In this document: positions 51,859-60,430 of the stretch, one piece after another | How positions within the stretch are numbered: the stretch's first letter is position 1 | Layout of the letters: each line of letters opens with the position of its first letter | DNA from: an uncultured Bacillota bacterium | GTDB lineage: Bacteria > Bacillota > Clostridia > Oscillospirales > Oscillospiraceae | Assembly (NCBI GenBank): GCA_947426945.1 | Contig: CANEFX010000009.1 | Span: forward strand, 29,442 to 93,441 | Reading direction: 5' to 3' | Length of the DNA: 64,000 bases | Notes under the pieces: generated by a model | What the model saw: only the letters and a program-made list of their open reading frames with translations | Told to the model about the DNA's origin: nothing | The model's database searches: none | Translations under genes and position numbers: made by a program

Positions 51859-53346
51859 TTACAGCGTCTCCTCCACCATGGCCCACACCTGTTCCGCCGT
51901 CAGTCCGTCGCAGCGGTAGGACGCCAGGGTCCCGTCCGGGTAGAGCACGTCGAAGGACCAGGTCATTCCGCCGGTGTCGTGCTCCCGGCCCCGGGCCTCC
52001 ACGACAGCCAGGGACATGTCCTCCGCCCGGAACGCGGGGCAGTTCACCGTCTCCCGGTACTCCTCAGGCACGCTGTCGCACCAGGGGATGGAGTAGAGGC
52101 GCAGGTCGTAGGTCTCCGGCGCATCGGGGGATACCAGGTTACAGGAGCGGTACCCGTCCCGGTATACACACACCTCCACGTTGTCATATCCCCGGCTCCA
52201 GCGGACAAACAGGGTGTTCTGCCTTCCCTCCTGATAGCTGAGACGGCCATAGAACTCCTTGTTCCCGGCGTAGGAGCCGTAGCCCTCCGGCTCAGACATG
52301 GGCAGGTAGGGGGCAAAGTCGATCTCCTGCCGGGCCTGGGCCAGGGAGGAAAACTCCTCCTCCCGCCAGGCGGGGATATGATCGGCGGTTTTCAGGTGGT
52401 CCAGGTACAGCCCGCCGTCATCGGCCAGGGCCTGCCGGGCAAACAGGGCATTGAAGGTCTGAGCGCCCCCCAGGTCCATGTCCCCGAAAATGACGTCATC
52501 CTCGTTCCGATATTCTGCGCGCATAGTACTGTTCCGGTTGACAAACCGGACGCCGATATCGTTTTGGGTCATAAACTCGCTGCCGCAGATATAGTCGTCC
52601 TGGCCGTCGCCGTCCCGGTCGTAGACCTGACTCCAGCCGGCCACGGAGACACCGTTAAACTCGCTGATGATGTCTCCCCGGTTCATGTCGATGCAGCAGG
52701 TAAAGGGCATAGCCCCCAGGCGCAGCTCCAGCTCAAAGTCGGCCCGGTCCTTTTCGCCCCAGAGGGTCAGCTCCGTCAGCCGGCCCTGGCCGTCGTAAAG
52801 GGCACGGCCTCGGAGGGCGTAGCCGTCCCAGAAGAGCATCCAGGGCAGATCGCCCTGCTCCGCCTTGGGGTGGTCTGCCGCCGGCTTGCCCTCGGGGCCC
52901 CAGAAGATGGTCTGGATATCCTCTTTTTTCAAATCCACCAGAAAGCTGCCCGGCAAATAGACCCGGGACATGTCGACGGACAGCTGGGACCGGTCTGTGA
53001 TATCCTGATAGAAAATGCCGGGAATCATGGGGAACATCAGCTTGCCGCCTTCTGCGGGACTGCTCACCACGAAGAAATCATCCGGCTCCACCACATCCTT
53101 CTCCCCGGGCAAGGGGGTGTAGTCGGCGGCGAACTGGCCGGCACTCTGGGGTGGGTTCGGAGCGGCCGCAGGCGCGGGGGCCAGCTTCCACATCCCCGCT
53201 CCGACGATGAGGGCCGCACAGGCGGCCAGAGCCCCATATTTCAGCCAGGAGCGGGAGCGCCGCGCGGGAGCTTCCAGATTCAACAGATTTTCATGGACCG
53301 TCGGGGAAAGTTCCTGCCGGTCCATATACGATTTGTAGTATTTCAT
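51859..53346 (-). CDS. Membrane protein paired with an ECF sigma factor, putative anti-sigma factor
   Basis: A 495-residue protein with a short basic cytosolic N-terminus (about 1-34), one membrane helix (about 36-54) and a long extracytoplasmic part. The latter includes an acidic DRDGDGQDDY loop (about residues 243-252), a calcium-binding-type or FG-GAP-like motif. The start is the ATG at 53346, seven bases from AAGGAG. It lies 18 bases downstream of the ECF sigma gene, the normal site of an anti-sigma factor, although its N-terminus lacks a recognisable zinc anti-sigma (HxxxCxxC) motif. The outer domain may be the sensor. Confidence 0.75.
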   Translation of the reverse strand: MKYYKSYMDRQELSPTVHENLLNLEAPARRSRSWLKYGALAACAALIVGAGMWKLAPAPAAAPNPPQSAGQFAADYTPLPGEKDVVEPDDFFVVSSPAEGGKLMFPMIPGIFYQDITDRSQLSVDMSRVYLPGSFLVDLKKEDIQTIFWGPEGKPAADHPKAEQGDLPWMLFWDGYALRGRALYDGQGRLTELTLWGEKDRADFELELRLGAMPFTCCIDMNRGDIISEFNGVSVAGWSQVYDRDGDGQDDYICGSEFMTQNDIGVRFVNRNSTMRAEYRNEDDVIFGDMDLGGAQTFNALFARQALADDGGLYLDHLKTADHIPAWREEEFSSLAQARQEIDFAPYLPMSEPEGYGSYAGNKEFYGRLSYQEGRQNTLFVRWSRGYDNVEVCVYRDGYRSCNLVSPDAPETYDLRLYSIPWCDSVPEEYRETVNCPAFRAEDMSLAVVEARGREHDTGGMTWSFDVLYPDGTLASYRCDGLTAEQVWAMVEETL

Positions 53347-53364
53347 CACAATTCTCCTTATCGT

Positions 53365-53829
53365 CTATTCCTCTAGCAGCTTTTTCAGTTTCTCACGGGC
53401 CCGGGAGAGGCGGGAGCGTACCGTCCCCGGCTGACAGCCCAGCATCCGGGCAATCTCCGCCGTGGAGTAACCCTCGTAGTAGTGCAGATGAATTACCGTT
53501 CGATCCTCGGGCGGGAGAGCAAACAGCTCCTCCAGTTCTTCCCGCTCCTCCGGGCCTGGAGCGGGAAGGGCCTCCGGGAGGGGGCCCACCCGCCGCCAGG
53601 CCAGGCGCAGGCGGCTTTTGCAGCCGTTCACCAGCACCCGCATCAGCCAGGCAGCAGAGCTGTCCAAATGGGCGGGAGCCTTTTCCAGATAACGCACAAA
53701 GGCGTCCTGCACCGCGTCCTCCGCCTCCTGGGGGTGGCCCAGGATGGCCAGTGCCGCCCGATACAGGCGGGTTTCATTCTGCGTGACCAGCGCTTCCCAA
53801 TCCACCGGCCGGTTGGATTTTCGGGACAT
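53365..53829 (-). CDS. ECF-type RNA polymerase sigma factor
   Basis: A 154-residue sigma-70 family protein. Region 2 contains AEDAVQDAFVRYLEK, and region 4 contains YEGYSTAEIARMLGCQPGTV with the helix-turn-helix. The ATG at 53829 lies eight bases from GGGAGG; an in-frame GTG at 53838 overlaps that site. An ECF-type promoter stands just upstream, so it is probably autoregulated. Its partner is the membrane protein encoded downstream. Confidence 0.94.
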   Translation of the reverse strand: MSRKSNRPVDWEALVTQNETRLYRAALAILGHPQEAEDAVQDAFVRYLEKAPAHLDSSAAWLMRVLVNGCKSRLRLAWRRVGPLPEALPAPGPEEREELEELFALPPEDRTVIHLHYYEGYSTAEIARMLGCQPGTVRSRLSRAREKLKKLLEE

Positions 53830-53853
53830 CAGGGCCACCTCCCTTCACTGATA

Positions 53854-53882
53854 TAGACGTTTCAAACAGAAGAATTGTTGCG
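53854..53882 (-). promoter_or_regulatory. ECF-type autoregulatory promoter
   Basis: On the minus strand CGCAAC (53877-53882), 17 bases, CGTCTA (53854-53859). This is the AAC/CGTC pattern of ECF sigma promoters, 25 bases before the sigma gene start. Confidence 0.6.
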
Positions 53883-53891
53883 GGAGACAAA

Positions 53892-53917
53892 AAAACGGCG
53901 GGGGTAAGCCCCCCGCC
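53892..53917 (-). terminator. Terminator of the FMN hydroxyacid oxidoreductase gene
   Basis: Stem GGCGGGGG (53897-53904) / CCCCCGCC (53910-53917), followed on the minus strand by GTTTTTTTG. Confidence 0.88.
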
Positions 53918-53924
53918 TTACACA

Positions 53925-54938
53925 TCAGAAAATCATATCCCGCGAAATCTCCTCCAGGGAGTGGACGCCGCACATGGCCATGGTGTCAGCCAGCTCGGCC
54001 TTGATCTTGTGGGTAAGCACCTTTACGCCTTCAGCTCCACCTCCGTAGACGGCCGTGACATAGGGGCGGGCCAGAATACAGGCGTCCGCGCCCAGAGCCA
54101 GAGCTTTGCACACATCCACGCCGGTTCGGATACCGCCGTCCACCATCACCACCATCCGGCCCTTTACCGCCTCCGCAATGGCGGGGAGAACCTCGGCGGT
54201 AGCAGGAACCCCGTCCTGCACCCGGCCGCCGTGGTTGGACACCACAATCCCGGCCGCCCCCGCCTCCAGGGCCTTCCTGGCACCTCTGACGGTCATAATG
54301 CCCTTGAGGATAAAAGGCACTCCTGCGTACTCAATGACCTCCCGCAGCTCGGCCACCGTCTTGGAGCCGGCGGGAGGATTCAGTCCCTTGAGGAAGGGCA
54401 GGCCGGCGGCGTCGATGTCCATGGCGAACATCCGGGCCCCGGAAGCCTTGGCCTGGTCCAGCTTGGCAAAGAGAGTATCCCGGTCCCAGGGCTTTACCGT
54501 CGGGATGCCCTTGCCGCTGTTTCTGCCGATTGCCTCGGCCGCCGCGGCAAAGACGGCAGGATCGGTACCGTCGCCGGTAAAGGCGGCGATACCGGCCTGG
54601 ACACAGGCGGGCACCAGGATATCGTTATACTCCAAATCGGTAAACTTGTCGCCGTAATGGAGCTTTACCGCTCCCACCGGACCTGCGAAAACAGGCAGGT
54701 CGTAGGTCTGGCCAAACAGGGTAAACCGGGTATCTGCCGGGCCGTTGGCACAGATAGTATCCATGTTCAGAAAAACTTCCTGCCACGCGTCGTAATTCCG
54801 GGCGGCAACGGTTCCGGTACCCTTGGCCCCCGGACCAGGCATGGTGTTTTTGCAGGCCCGGCCGTTGCACACCGGGCAGGCTTTGCAGTAAGGGCCGCTG
54901 CACACCCGGGCGGCCGCTAAAATTTCCTGATAGGTCAT
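53925..54938 (-). CDS. FMN-dependent alpha-hydroxy-acid oxidoreductase, Cys-rich clostridial type
   Basis: A 337-residue TIM-barrel flavoprotein of the lactate oxidase/glycolate oxidase/IDI-2 superfamily. The FMN and active-site blocks are PFILKGIMTVRGARKALEAG, then IVVSNHGGRVQDGVPATAE (catalytic His and Arg), and MVDGGIRTGVDVCKALALGA. An N-terminal cluster of five cysteines (C13, C18, C21, C24, C29) is not found in classic LldD and may bind an iron-sulfur centre or zinc. Substrate unknown. The ATG at 54938 follows GGAGGGG; the longer frame to 55016 does not. Confidence 0.88.
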   Translation of the reverse strand: MTYQEILAAARVCSGPYCKACPVCNGRACKNTMPGPGAKGTGTVAARNYDAWQEVFLNMDTICANGPADTRFTLFGQTYDLPVFAGPVGAVKLHYGDKFTDLEYNDILVPACVQAGIAAFTGDGTDPAVFAAAAEAIGRNSGKGIPTVKPWDRDTLFAKLDQAKASGARMFAMDIDAAGLPFLKGLNPPAGSKTVAELREVIEYAGVPFILKGIMTVRGARKALEAGAAGIVVSNHGGRVQDGVPATAEVLPAIAEAVKGRMVVMVDGGIRTGVDVCKALALGADACILARPYVTAVYGGGAEGVKVLTHKIKAELADTMAMCGVHSLEEISRDMIF

Positions 54939-55042
54939 TTGCTTCCCCTCCTTATTTCTTTCATCATACCGTCTGGAAGGCCGCACGTCAAGAGCAATCC
55001 GGCCCCTGCAGGACATCGCACCGGAAATTTATCGCAGCCCCC

Positions 55043-55073
55043 TTGACCTTAGTACAGTACCAGGGTTTATGAT
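55043..55073 (+). promoter_or_regulatory. MerR-type promoter of the MATE gene
   Basis: TTGACC (55043-55048) and TATGAT (55068-55073) are separated by 19 bases, longer than usual. The spacer region is a dyad: ACCTTAGTAC (55046-55055) / GTACCAGGGT (55057-55066), eight of ten positions symmetric. Long spacer plus dyad is the hallmark of MerR-family activation. No merR-like gene is in the window. Confidence 0.72.
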
Positions 55074-55104
55074 AGAAACATCTTAAGCAAATGGAGCTGT
55101 TATC

Positions 55105-56460
55105 ATGAAGCTGGAAAGCCAATCCCTGAAAAGCACCTTTTTAAAATATGTAATTCCCTCTATCCTGTCCCAGTGGGTGTATGCTCTTTACACTATGGTG
55201 GACGGAATGTTCGTGGCCAAAGGCGTAGGCCCGGAGGCGCTGACGGCGGTGAATCTTTCAACCCCATTTTTACAGCTGCTGTTCGCTCTTTCCCTGCTGT
55301 TTGCGGCGGGCACCTCCACGGTGGCGGCCATTTTTCTGGGCGGAGGCCAAAAAAAGCGGGCGTCGGAGGTATTTACCCAGAATGTGGCCGTACAGATTAT
55401 TCTCTCTGCCGCAATTATGGCCATAGCGTTGCCCAACCTGGGACTCCTGATCCGCTTCTTGGGAGCGCGGGACGCCCAGACTGCCGCCAACATGCGGGAG
55501 TATCTGACCTTGATTATCCCCTTTGTCCCCGGCTTTCTGTTGTCCTATGCCTTTGAGGTTCTGATGAAAACCGACGGCTTCCCCCGCAAAACCATGGCTA
55601 TTGTGCTGACGGGGGCCCTGGAAAACTGCCTGCTGGACTGGCTGTTTGTCATCGTGCTGGGCAGGGGACTGGCCGGAGCGGCCTTTGCCACCAGCATCTC
55701 CCAATGCACCGTTACGCTGCTCTATCTGTTCCATTTCCTGAAAGGAAAGGGAAATATCCGCTTCGTCAGGTTCCGGCCCGACCTCCCGGCACTGGTCCGG
55801 GAAATGCGCAACGGCGCCTCCGTGGCTCTGACGGAGCTTTCCGCGGGGGCAATTACCCTGATTTTCAACCGGGCTATTGCGGCGCTTCTGTTCCCAGGCG
55901 CGCTGGTCAGCTACGCCATCGTGTCCTACATCAACAATATCGTGGTGTTCTCCGTAACGGGCATAGTCCAGGGCAGCCAGCCCCTGATCAGCTACCGCCG
56001 GGGCCGGGGGGACGAGGCCGGCTGCCAGACACTGCTGCGCTATTGCCTCACCGCCGCGCTTTCCTTCTGCACCGTAACCGTTCTGGTTTGCGCGCTCCTG
56101 GGCCGGCAGATCGCCGCCTTCTACATCGGGCCTGATATGCCGGAGCTGCTGGATTACTCCGTCTCCGTGATTCGGATTTTTATGCTTTCTTTCCCACTGC
56201 TGGGACTGAACATCGCTCTGAGCGGATACTTTGCCGCGGTGGAGTACGCCTTTTCGGCGATGCTCCTGTCTATCGGGCGCAGCTTCGTATTTCTGCTCCT
56301 CAGCCTGGCGCTCCTGACCCGCCTTCTGGCTGGTACGGGAATCTGGTGGGCCCCACTGCTGTCTGAGGGGCTGTGCCTCGGAACGGCCTGCATTCTGCTT
56401 GCCGCTCTCCGGCGGCGGTCCGTTCCGAAAACCGCGCTGAACGGCTCCCGGACCGGATGA
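55105..56460 (+). CDS. MATE family multidrug efflux transporter
   Basis: A 451-residue membrane protein with about twelve helices in two related halves, of the NorM/DinF-type MATE superfamily (N-terminal VIPSILSQWVYALYTMVDGM; C-terminal RGRGDEAGCQTLLRYCLTAA). It exports cationic drugs or metabolites with Na+ or H+. The ribosome site is poor (GGAGCTG). Its promoter looks MerR-controlled, so it is probably induced by its own substrates. Confidence 0.92.
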   Translation: MKLESQSLKSTFLKYVIPSILSQWVYALYTMVDGMFVAKGVGPEALTAVNLSTPFLQLLFALSLLFAAGTSTVAAIFLGGGQKKRASEVFTQNVAVQIILSAAIMAIALPNLGLLIRFLGARDAQTAANMREYLTLIIPFVPGFLLSYAFEVLMKTDGFPRKTMAIVLTGALENCLLDWLFVIVLGRGLAGAAFATSISQCTVTLLYLFHFLKGKGNIRFVRFRPDLPALVREMRNGASVALTELSAGAITLIFNRAIAALLFPGALVSYAIVSYINNIVVFSVTGIVQGSQPLISYRRGRGDEAGCQTLLRYCLTAALSFCTVTVLVCALLGRQIAAFYIGPDMPELLDYSVSVIRIFMLSFPLLGLNIALSGYFAAVEYAFSAMLLSIGRSFVFLLLSLALLTRLLAGTGIWWAPLLSEGLCLGTACILLAALRRRSVPKTALNGSRTG

Positions 56461-56486
56461 TTTTATCTGCGTCATATGAACCGGCG

Positions 56487-56519
56487 GCTCCGCCTCCGAT
56501 CTGGAGGCGGAGCTGTTTT
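56487..56519 (+). terminator. MATE gene terminator
   Basis: Perfect stem GCTCCGCCTCC (56487-56497) / GGAGGCGGAGC (56503-56513), then TGTTTTG. The rest of the 360-base gap to 56820 (56520-56690) shows no gene. Confidence 0.85.
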
Positions 56520-56696
56520 GCACCTGCTTTCGCCATTTCCTCCGTGCCCCGACCATTTTCCCCCGCCCTGAAAAGAGAATTCCTGTGCGGCGGAAGCGCT
56601 CCAAACGCAGCTTTCCTATCTGTGCTTCCCCCGCCTCCGGTGGGGGAAACACGAAAATAAATTTTTTCGGCGGACACTCCCCGCACGGCAAATGTA

Positions 56697-56724
56697 TTGC
56701 GCTTTTTTTGTTTTCTGGTATAAT
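56697..56724 (+). promoter_or_regulatory. Promoter of the hybrid kinase gene
   Basis: TTGCGC (56697-56702), 16 bases, TATAAT (56719-56724), giving a leader of about 90 bases. Confidence 0.7.
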
Positions 56725-56820
56725 ATGAAAGCAGTCAGCAACCCAGGCCCCATTGATATTTAACCTCAGCCCATCCGGATGAGGGCTATCCACAGGGGAC
56801 AGACAGAGGAGGGTTTTTTT

Positions 56821-59800
56821 ATGCAGACGACAAAGAAAACCTGGCAAAATGCGCTGTATATCTGCATTCTGCTGGCAGCGATTATCCTGCTGTTCCAATG
56901 GTACTCCACCACCAACAGCCGGCGAATTGAAAAGCAGAATCTGAATTACGCCATGGATTCTGCCTATCAGACCTCCCAGCAGATCGAGAGCGAGTTCAAT
57001 AGCGCTCTCCTGCGGCTGCGCAACTACGCTTACCTGCTGGGTGTCGGACAAAATCAGCCGAAAATCACCCCTGAGCTGCTGAAGGGGATGGAAGAGCACG
57101 CCTCCTTTGACGCCATTCGCTTTACCAACGCCGACGGGCTCAACCTGGCCTCTGACGGTCAAACCAATGACAGCTCCGACCGGGCCTATTTTATCAACGG
57201 AATGCGTGGGGAGAGCGGGCTGGAAGTGGTCAGATCCCGGCTGACCGGCCAGATAATGACGGTATTTTATGCCCCTGTCGAATACGATGGCGAGATTGTC
57301 GGTATGCTGCTGGGTCTGTATTTCGCAGAGGACTACCTCCGGAACATGCTGACTGTCAGCTATTTCGGCGAGCCGGCAGACACCTATCTATGTTCCTCAG
57401 ACGGCAGGGTCATCGCCAGCTCCGGCAGCAATAGCAATGATGATTTTCTTCCTGATATGCTGTTCAACGACGGAGTCATCGGCAGCGATACCGCCGGTAT
57501 CCTTCGGGCAGCTTTTCAAGACGGTACGGAGAACAAGGGCTTTATCTGTCCAGACAGCTTTGTGGACAATCTGTGCATGGTCCGCATCCCGAACAGCGAA
57601 TATACCCTGGTACAGACCTTTCCTCCGAGCGTAACTCAGTCCATGCTCCGGGAGGCCAACCATGCCGGCATGGTCTTGCAGGGGATTCTCATCACCCTGT
57701 TCGCCGCCTACATTATCGTTTTGATTATTCGGGGCCAGGCGCGGCGCAAGATACTGGAAAAGCAGAACATCCAGTTCGGCTATGTGCTGGACGGCCTGAA
57801 TACCCTTTTTTCCTCCCGCTATCTCACCGTAGATCTGGAAAATAATACATATTCCTATATGGCCGGCATCCGGCCGCTGAGCAGCAGCCTGGCCATGGAG
57901 GGCTCTTACGACGACATTATCCGCATTCATGCCCAGGATATCATCGGTGAAGAGGAAAAGGAGCGTTTCCTGCAGGCCTTCAGCCCCGAACCTATCGCGG
58001 AAATTCTCTCAGACCAGGATACCTTTACCTATGAGTGCCACGTCTCCCGGAACGGAAAGGAGGATTGGGAGCACCTGATTGCGGTGTGCCTCCAGCGGAA
58101 GGAGGGCCGGGCCGTCAGGATTCTCTACGTCCGGCAGAATATCACGGAGATGAAGCAGCGGGAGCTCCAGAACCAGAAGGCCATGTCCGTTATGAACCGC
58201 AAAGAACGGCAGTACCGGATTGCCATCACCTCCACCGCCTTCTGCACCTTCGAGTTTAACCTCACCCGGGACCTGATTGAGCACGACATTACCTGCATCA
58301 TCGACGGACAGCAGGTCTCCCTGCTGGAGAAGTCCGGACTGACAGTCCCCTGCTCCGCCTCAGCCTGTTTTGATATGTGGAAGTCCTTTGTCATGGAGGA
58401 ATCTTTGGAGGAGTACTGCGCGGCAGCCAGCCCGGAGCGGCTGCGGGAGCGTTTTGAACAGGGAGAGCTGGAGATCAACGTGGATTACTGGGGCCGGCCT
58501 GAGGCCGGACAGCCCATGTGCGTACGCCAGACCTTCATCATGACCCTGGACGACGACACCGGCGATATCATGGTCATGGTGGTCTCCAAGGATATCACCG
58601 CCCAGGTCCAGCGGCAGCGGGAACAGACCCAGGCCCTTCAGGACGCGCTGATGCAGGCGCAGCGGGCCAACAACGCCAAGACCACCTTTCTGTCCAACAT
58701 GTCCCACGACATCCGCACCCCCATGAACGCCATCATCGGCTTTACCACCATCGCGGTCAGCCATATTGACAACAAGGACCAGGTGAAGGACTGCCTGCAA
58801 AAGGTCCTCTCCTCCAGCAACCACCTGCTCAGTCTCATCAACGACATTCTGGACATGAGCCGTATCGAGAGCGGAAAGGTCCAGATTAAGGAACAGGAGT
58901 GCAACATCTCCGAGCTGACCCATAATCTGGTGAATATCATTCAGCCTCAGGTGAAGGCCAAGCAGCTGGATCTGTTTATCGACACCTTTGACGTGAACAA
59001 TGAGGACGTGATTGCCGACTCTCTAAAGCTGAGCCAGGTCTTTGTAAACCTGCTGAGCAACGCCGTAAAATATACACCGGCGGGGGGCTCGGTAAGCTTC
59101 CGCATCCGGCAGGAGACCACCTTCCACCGGGGCTACGGGGACTATGTATTTATCGTCAAGGACAACGGCATCGGCATGGCGCCGGACTTTGTGGAGCACA
59201 TTTTCGAGCCCTTTGAACGGGAGGCCAGCACCACCAAAACGGGCATTCAGGGCACCGGCCTGGGCATGGCCATTACCAAAAATATTGTGGAGATGATGGG
59301 CGGCACCATTACGGTCCAGAGCGAGAAGGGCCGGGGCAGTGAATTCCAGGTAACGCTGAGCCTGAAGCTCCAGGATGTGGAGAAGAACGCGGCACAGATC
59401 AAGGAGCTGGAGGGTCTCCGGGCCATTGTGGTGGACGACGACTGCGACAGCTGCGAGAGCGTGACCCGCATGCTCAAGCAGATCGGCATGCGGGCGGAGT
59501 GGACCACCTCGGGCAAGGAGGCGGTCTACCGGGCGAAAAGCGCCCACGGTCAGGGGGCCGCCTACCACACCTATATTATCGACTGGCAGATGCCGGAGCT
59601 GAGCGGCATTGAGACCTGCCGCCGCATTCGTGCCGCTATCGGTCACGAGGCCCCCATCATCATCCTCACCGCCTACGACTGGACGGACATTGAGGAGGAG
59701 GCCAGAGCGGCGGGGGTTACCGCTTTCTGTGCCAAGCCCCTGTTCATGTCCGACCTGAAATCCGCCCTGCTGGCAGCCAATAACCTGATTGAGAAAGAGG

Positions 59801-60210
59801 AAAAAACATCCTGGACCCAGGCGGATTTTACCGGCAGACGGATCCTGCTAGTGGAGGACAACGAGCTCAACCGGGAAATTGCCCAGGCCATCTTGGAGGA
59901 GACCGGCTTCACCGTGGAGACTGCGCCCGACGGCACCGACGCTGTGGACATGGTGCGCCAGGCGGCGGAATACTATTACGATGCAGTTCTTATGGATGTG
60001 CAGATGCCGGTGATGGACGGCTATGAGGCCACCCGCACCATCCGGGCCCTGCCCCGGCGGGATGTGAAAGGCCTCCCTATCATTGCCATGACGGCCAACG
60101 CCATGGAGGAGGACAAGGAGACCGCCCTGAAAAGCGGCATGAACGCTCACATCGCCAAGCCTTTGGACATTGAGCTGTTTTTGAGAACGCTGGGCAAATA
60201 TTTAAACTAG
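56821..60210 (+). CDS. Hybrid sensor histidine kinase with two receiver domains
   Basis: A 1129-residue membrane protein. It has a helix at ~8-28, an extracytoplasmic dCache-like sensor (about 30-295), a second helix (about 293-315), two PAS-like regions (about 330-450 and 460-600), HisKA with His629 (NMSHDIRTPMNAI), HATPase_c (VNLLSNAVKYTPAGG, then GTGLGMAITKNIVEMMGG), receiver 1 with Asp921 (YIIDWQMPELSG) and receiver 2 with Asp1059 (VLMDVQMPVMDG). It has no HPt domain and no adjacent output regulator, so the phosphorelay partner is elsewhere or the receivers modulate other proteins. GGAGG lies seven bases before the ATG. Single gene. Confidence 0.95.
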   Translation: MQTTKKTWQNALYICILLAAIILLFQWYSTTNSRRIEKQNLNYAMDSAYQTSQQIESEFNSALLRLRNYAYLLGVGQNQPKITPELLKGMEEHASFDAIRFTNADGLNLASDGQTNDSSDRAYFINGMRGESGLEVVRSRLTGQIMTVFYAPVEYDGEIVGMLLGLYFAEDYLRNMLTVSYFGEPADTYLCSSDGRVIASSGSNSNDDFLPDMLFNDGVIGSDTAGILRAAFQDGTENKGFICPDSFVDNLCMVRIPNSEYTLVQTFPPSVTQSMLREANHAGMVLQGILITLFAAYIIVLIIRGQARRKILEKQNIQFGYVLDGLNTLFSSRYLTVDLENNTYSYMAGIRPLSSSLAMEGSYDDIIRIHAQDIIGEEEKERFLQAFSPEPIAEILSDQDTFTYECHVSRNGKEDWEHLIAVCLQRKEGRAVRILYVRQNITEMKQRELQNQKAMSVMNRKERQYRIAITSTAFCTFEFNLTRDLIEHDITCIIDGQQVSLLEKSGLTVPCSASACFDMWKSFVMEESLEEYCAAASPERLRERFEQGELEINVDYWGRPEAGQPMCVRQTFIMTLDDDTGDIMVMVVSKDITAQVQRQREQTQALQDALMQAQRANNAKTTFLSNMSHDIRTPMNAIIGFTTIAVSHIDNKDQVKDCLQKVLSSSNHLLSLINDILDMSRIESGKVQIKEQECNISELTHNLVNIIQPQVKAKQLDLFIDTFDVNNEDVIADSLKLSQVFVNLLSNAVKYTPAGGSVSFRIRQETTFHRGYGDYVFIVKDNGIGMAPDFVEHIFEPFEREASTTKTGIQGTGLGMAITKNIVEMMGGTITVQSEKGRGSEFQVTLSLKLQDVEKNAAQIKELEGLRAIVVDDDCDSCESVTRMLKQIGMRAEWTTSGKEAVYRAKSAHGQGAAYHTYIIDWQMPELSGIETCRRIRAAIGHEAPIIILTAYDWTDIEEEARAAGVTAFCAKPLFMSDLKSALLAANNLIEKEEKTSWTQADFTGRRILLVEDNELNREIAQAILEETGFTVETAPDGTDAVDMVRQAAEYYYDAVLMDVQMPVMDGYEATRTIRALPRRDVKGLPIIAMTANAMEEDKETALKSGMNAHIAKPLDIELFLRTLGKYLN

Positions 60211-60242
60211 GATTTCTCACCTCTCCTGCACAGAACAGAGGA

Positions 60243-60278
60243 AGCCCCGGAATTTCGGCCGAAATTCCGGGGCTTTTT
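60243..60278 (+). terminator. Hybrid kinase terminator
   Basis: Long stem AGCCCCGGAATTTCG / GAAATTCCGGGGCT (60243-60274), then TTTTT. Confidence 0.93.
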
Positions 60279-60370
60279 CTGCTTTTGGGCGCAGTGCGTC
60301 CAAATTTCCAATAAATGTATGGAAACGTCCCACTTTGGGGCGTCTTCTCTTGTTTTATAGAGGGCCCTGA

Positions 60371-60398
60371 AGGCTCCTTCGGCAAAGGAGCCTTTTTG
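60371..60398 (+). terminator. Second intrinsic terminator before the phage-like gene
   Basis: AGGCTCCTT (60371-60379) / AAGGAGCCT (60385-60393), then TTTTTG, 33 bases upstream of the next start codon. It may end stray transcription or act as an attenuator for the following gene. The stem resembles the outer hairpins of the palindromic element at 22.3 kb. Confidence 0.75.
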
Positions 60399-60430
60399 TG
60401 CGCCCCAACAACACATAAGGAGGAAACAGC

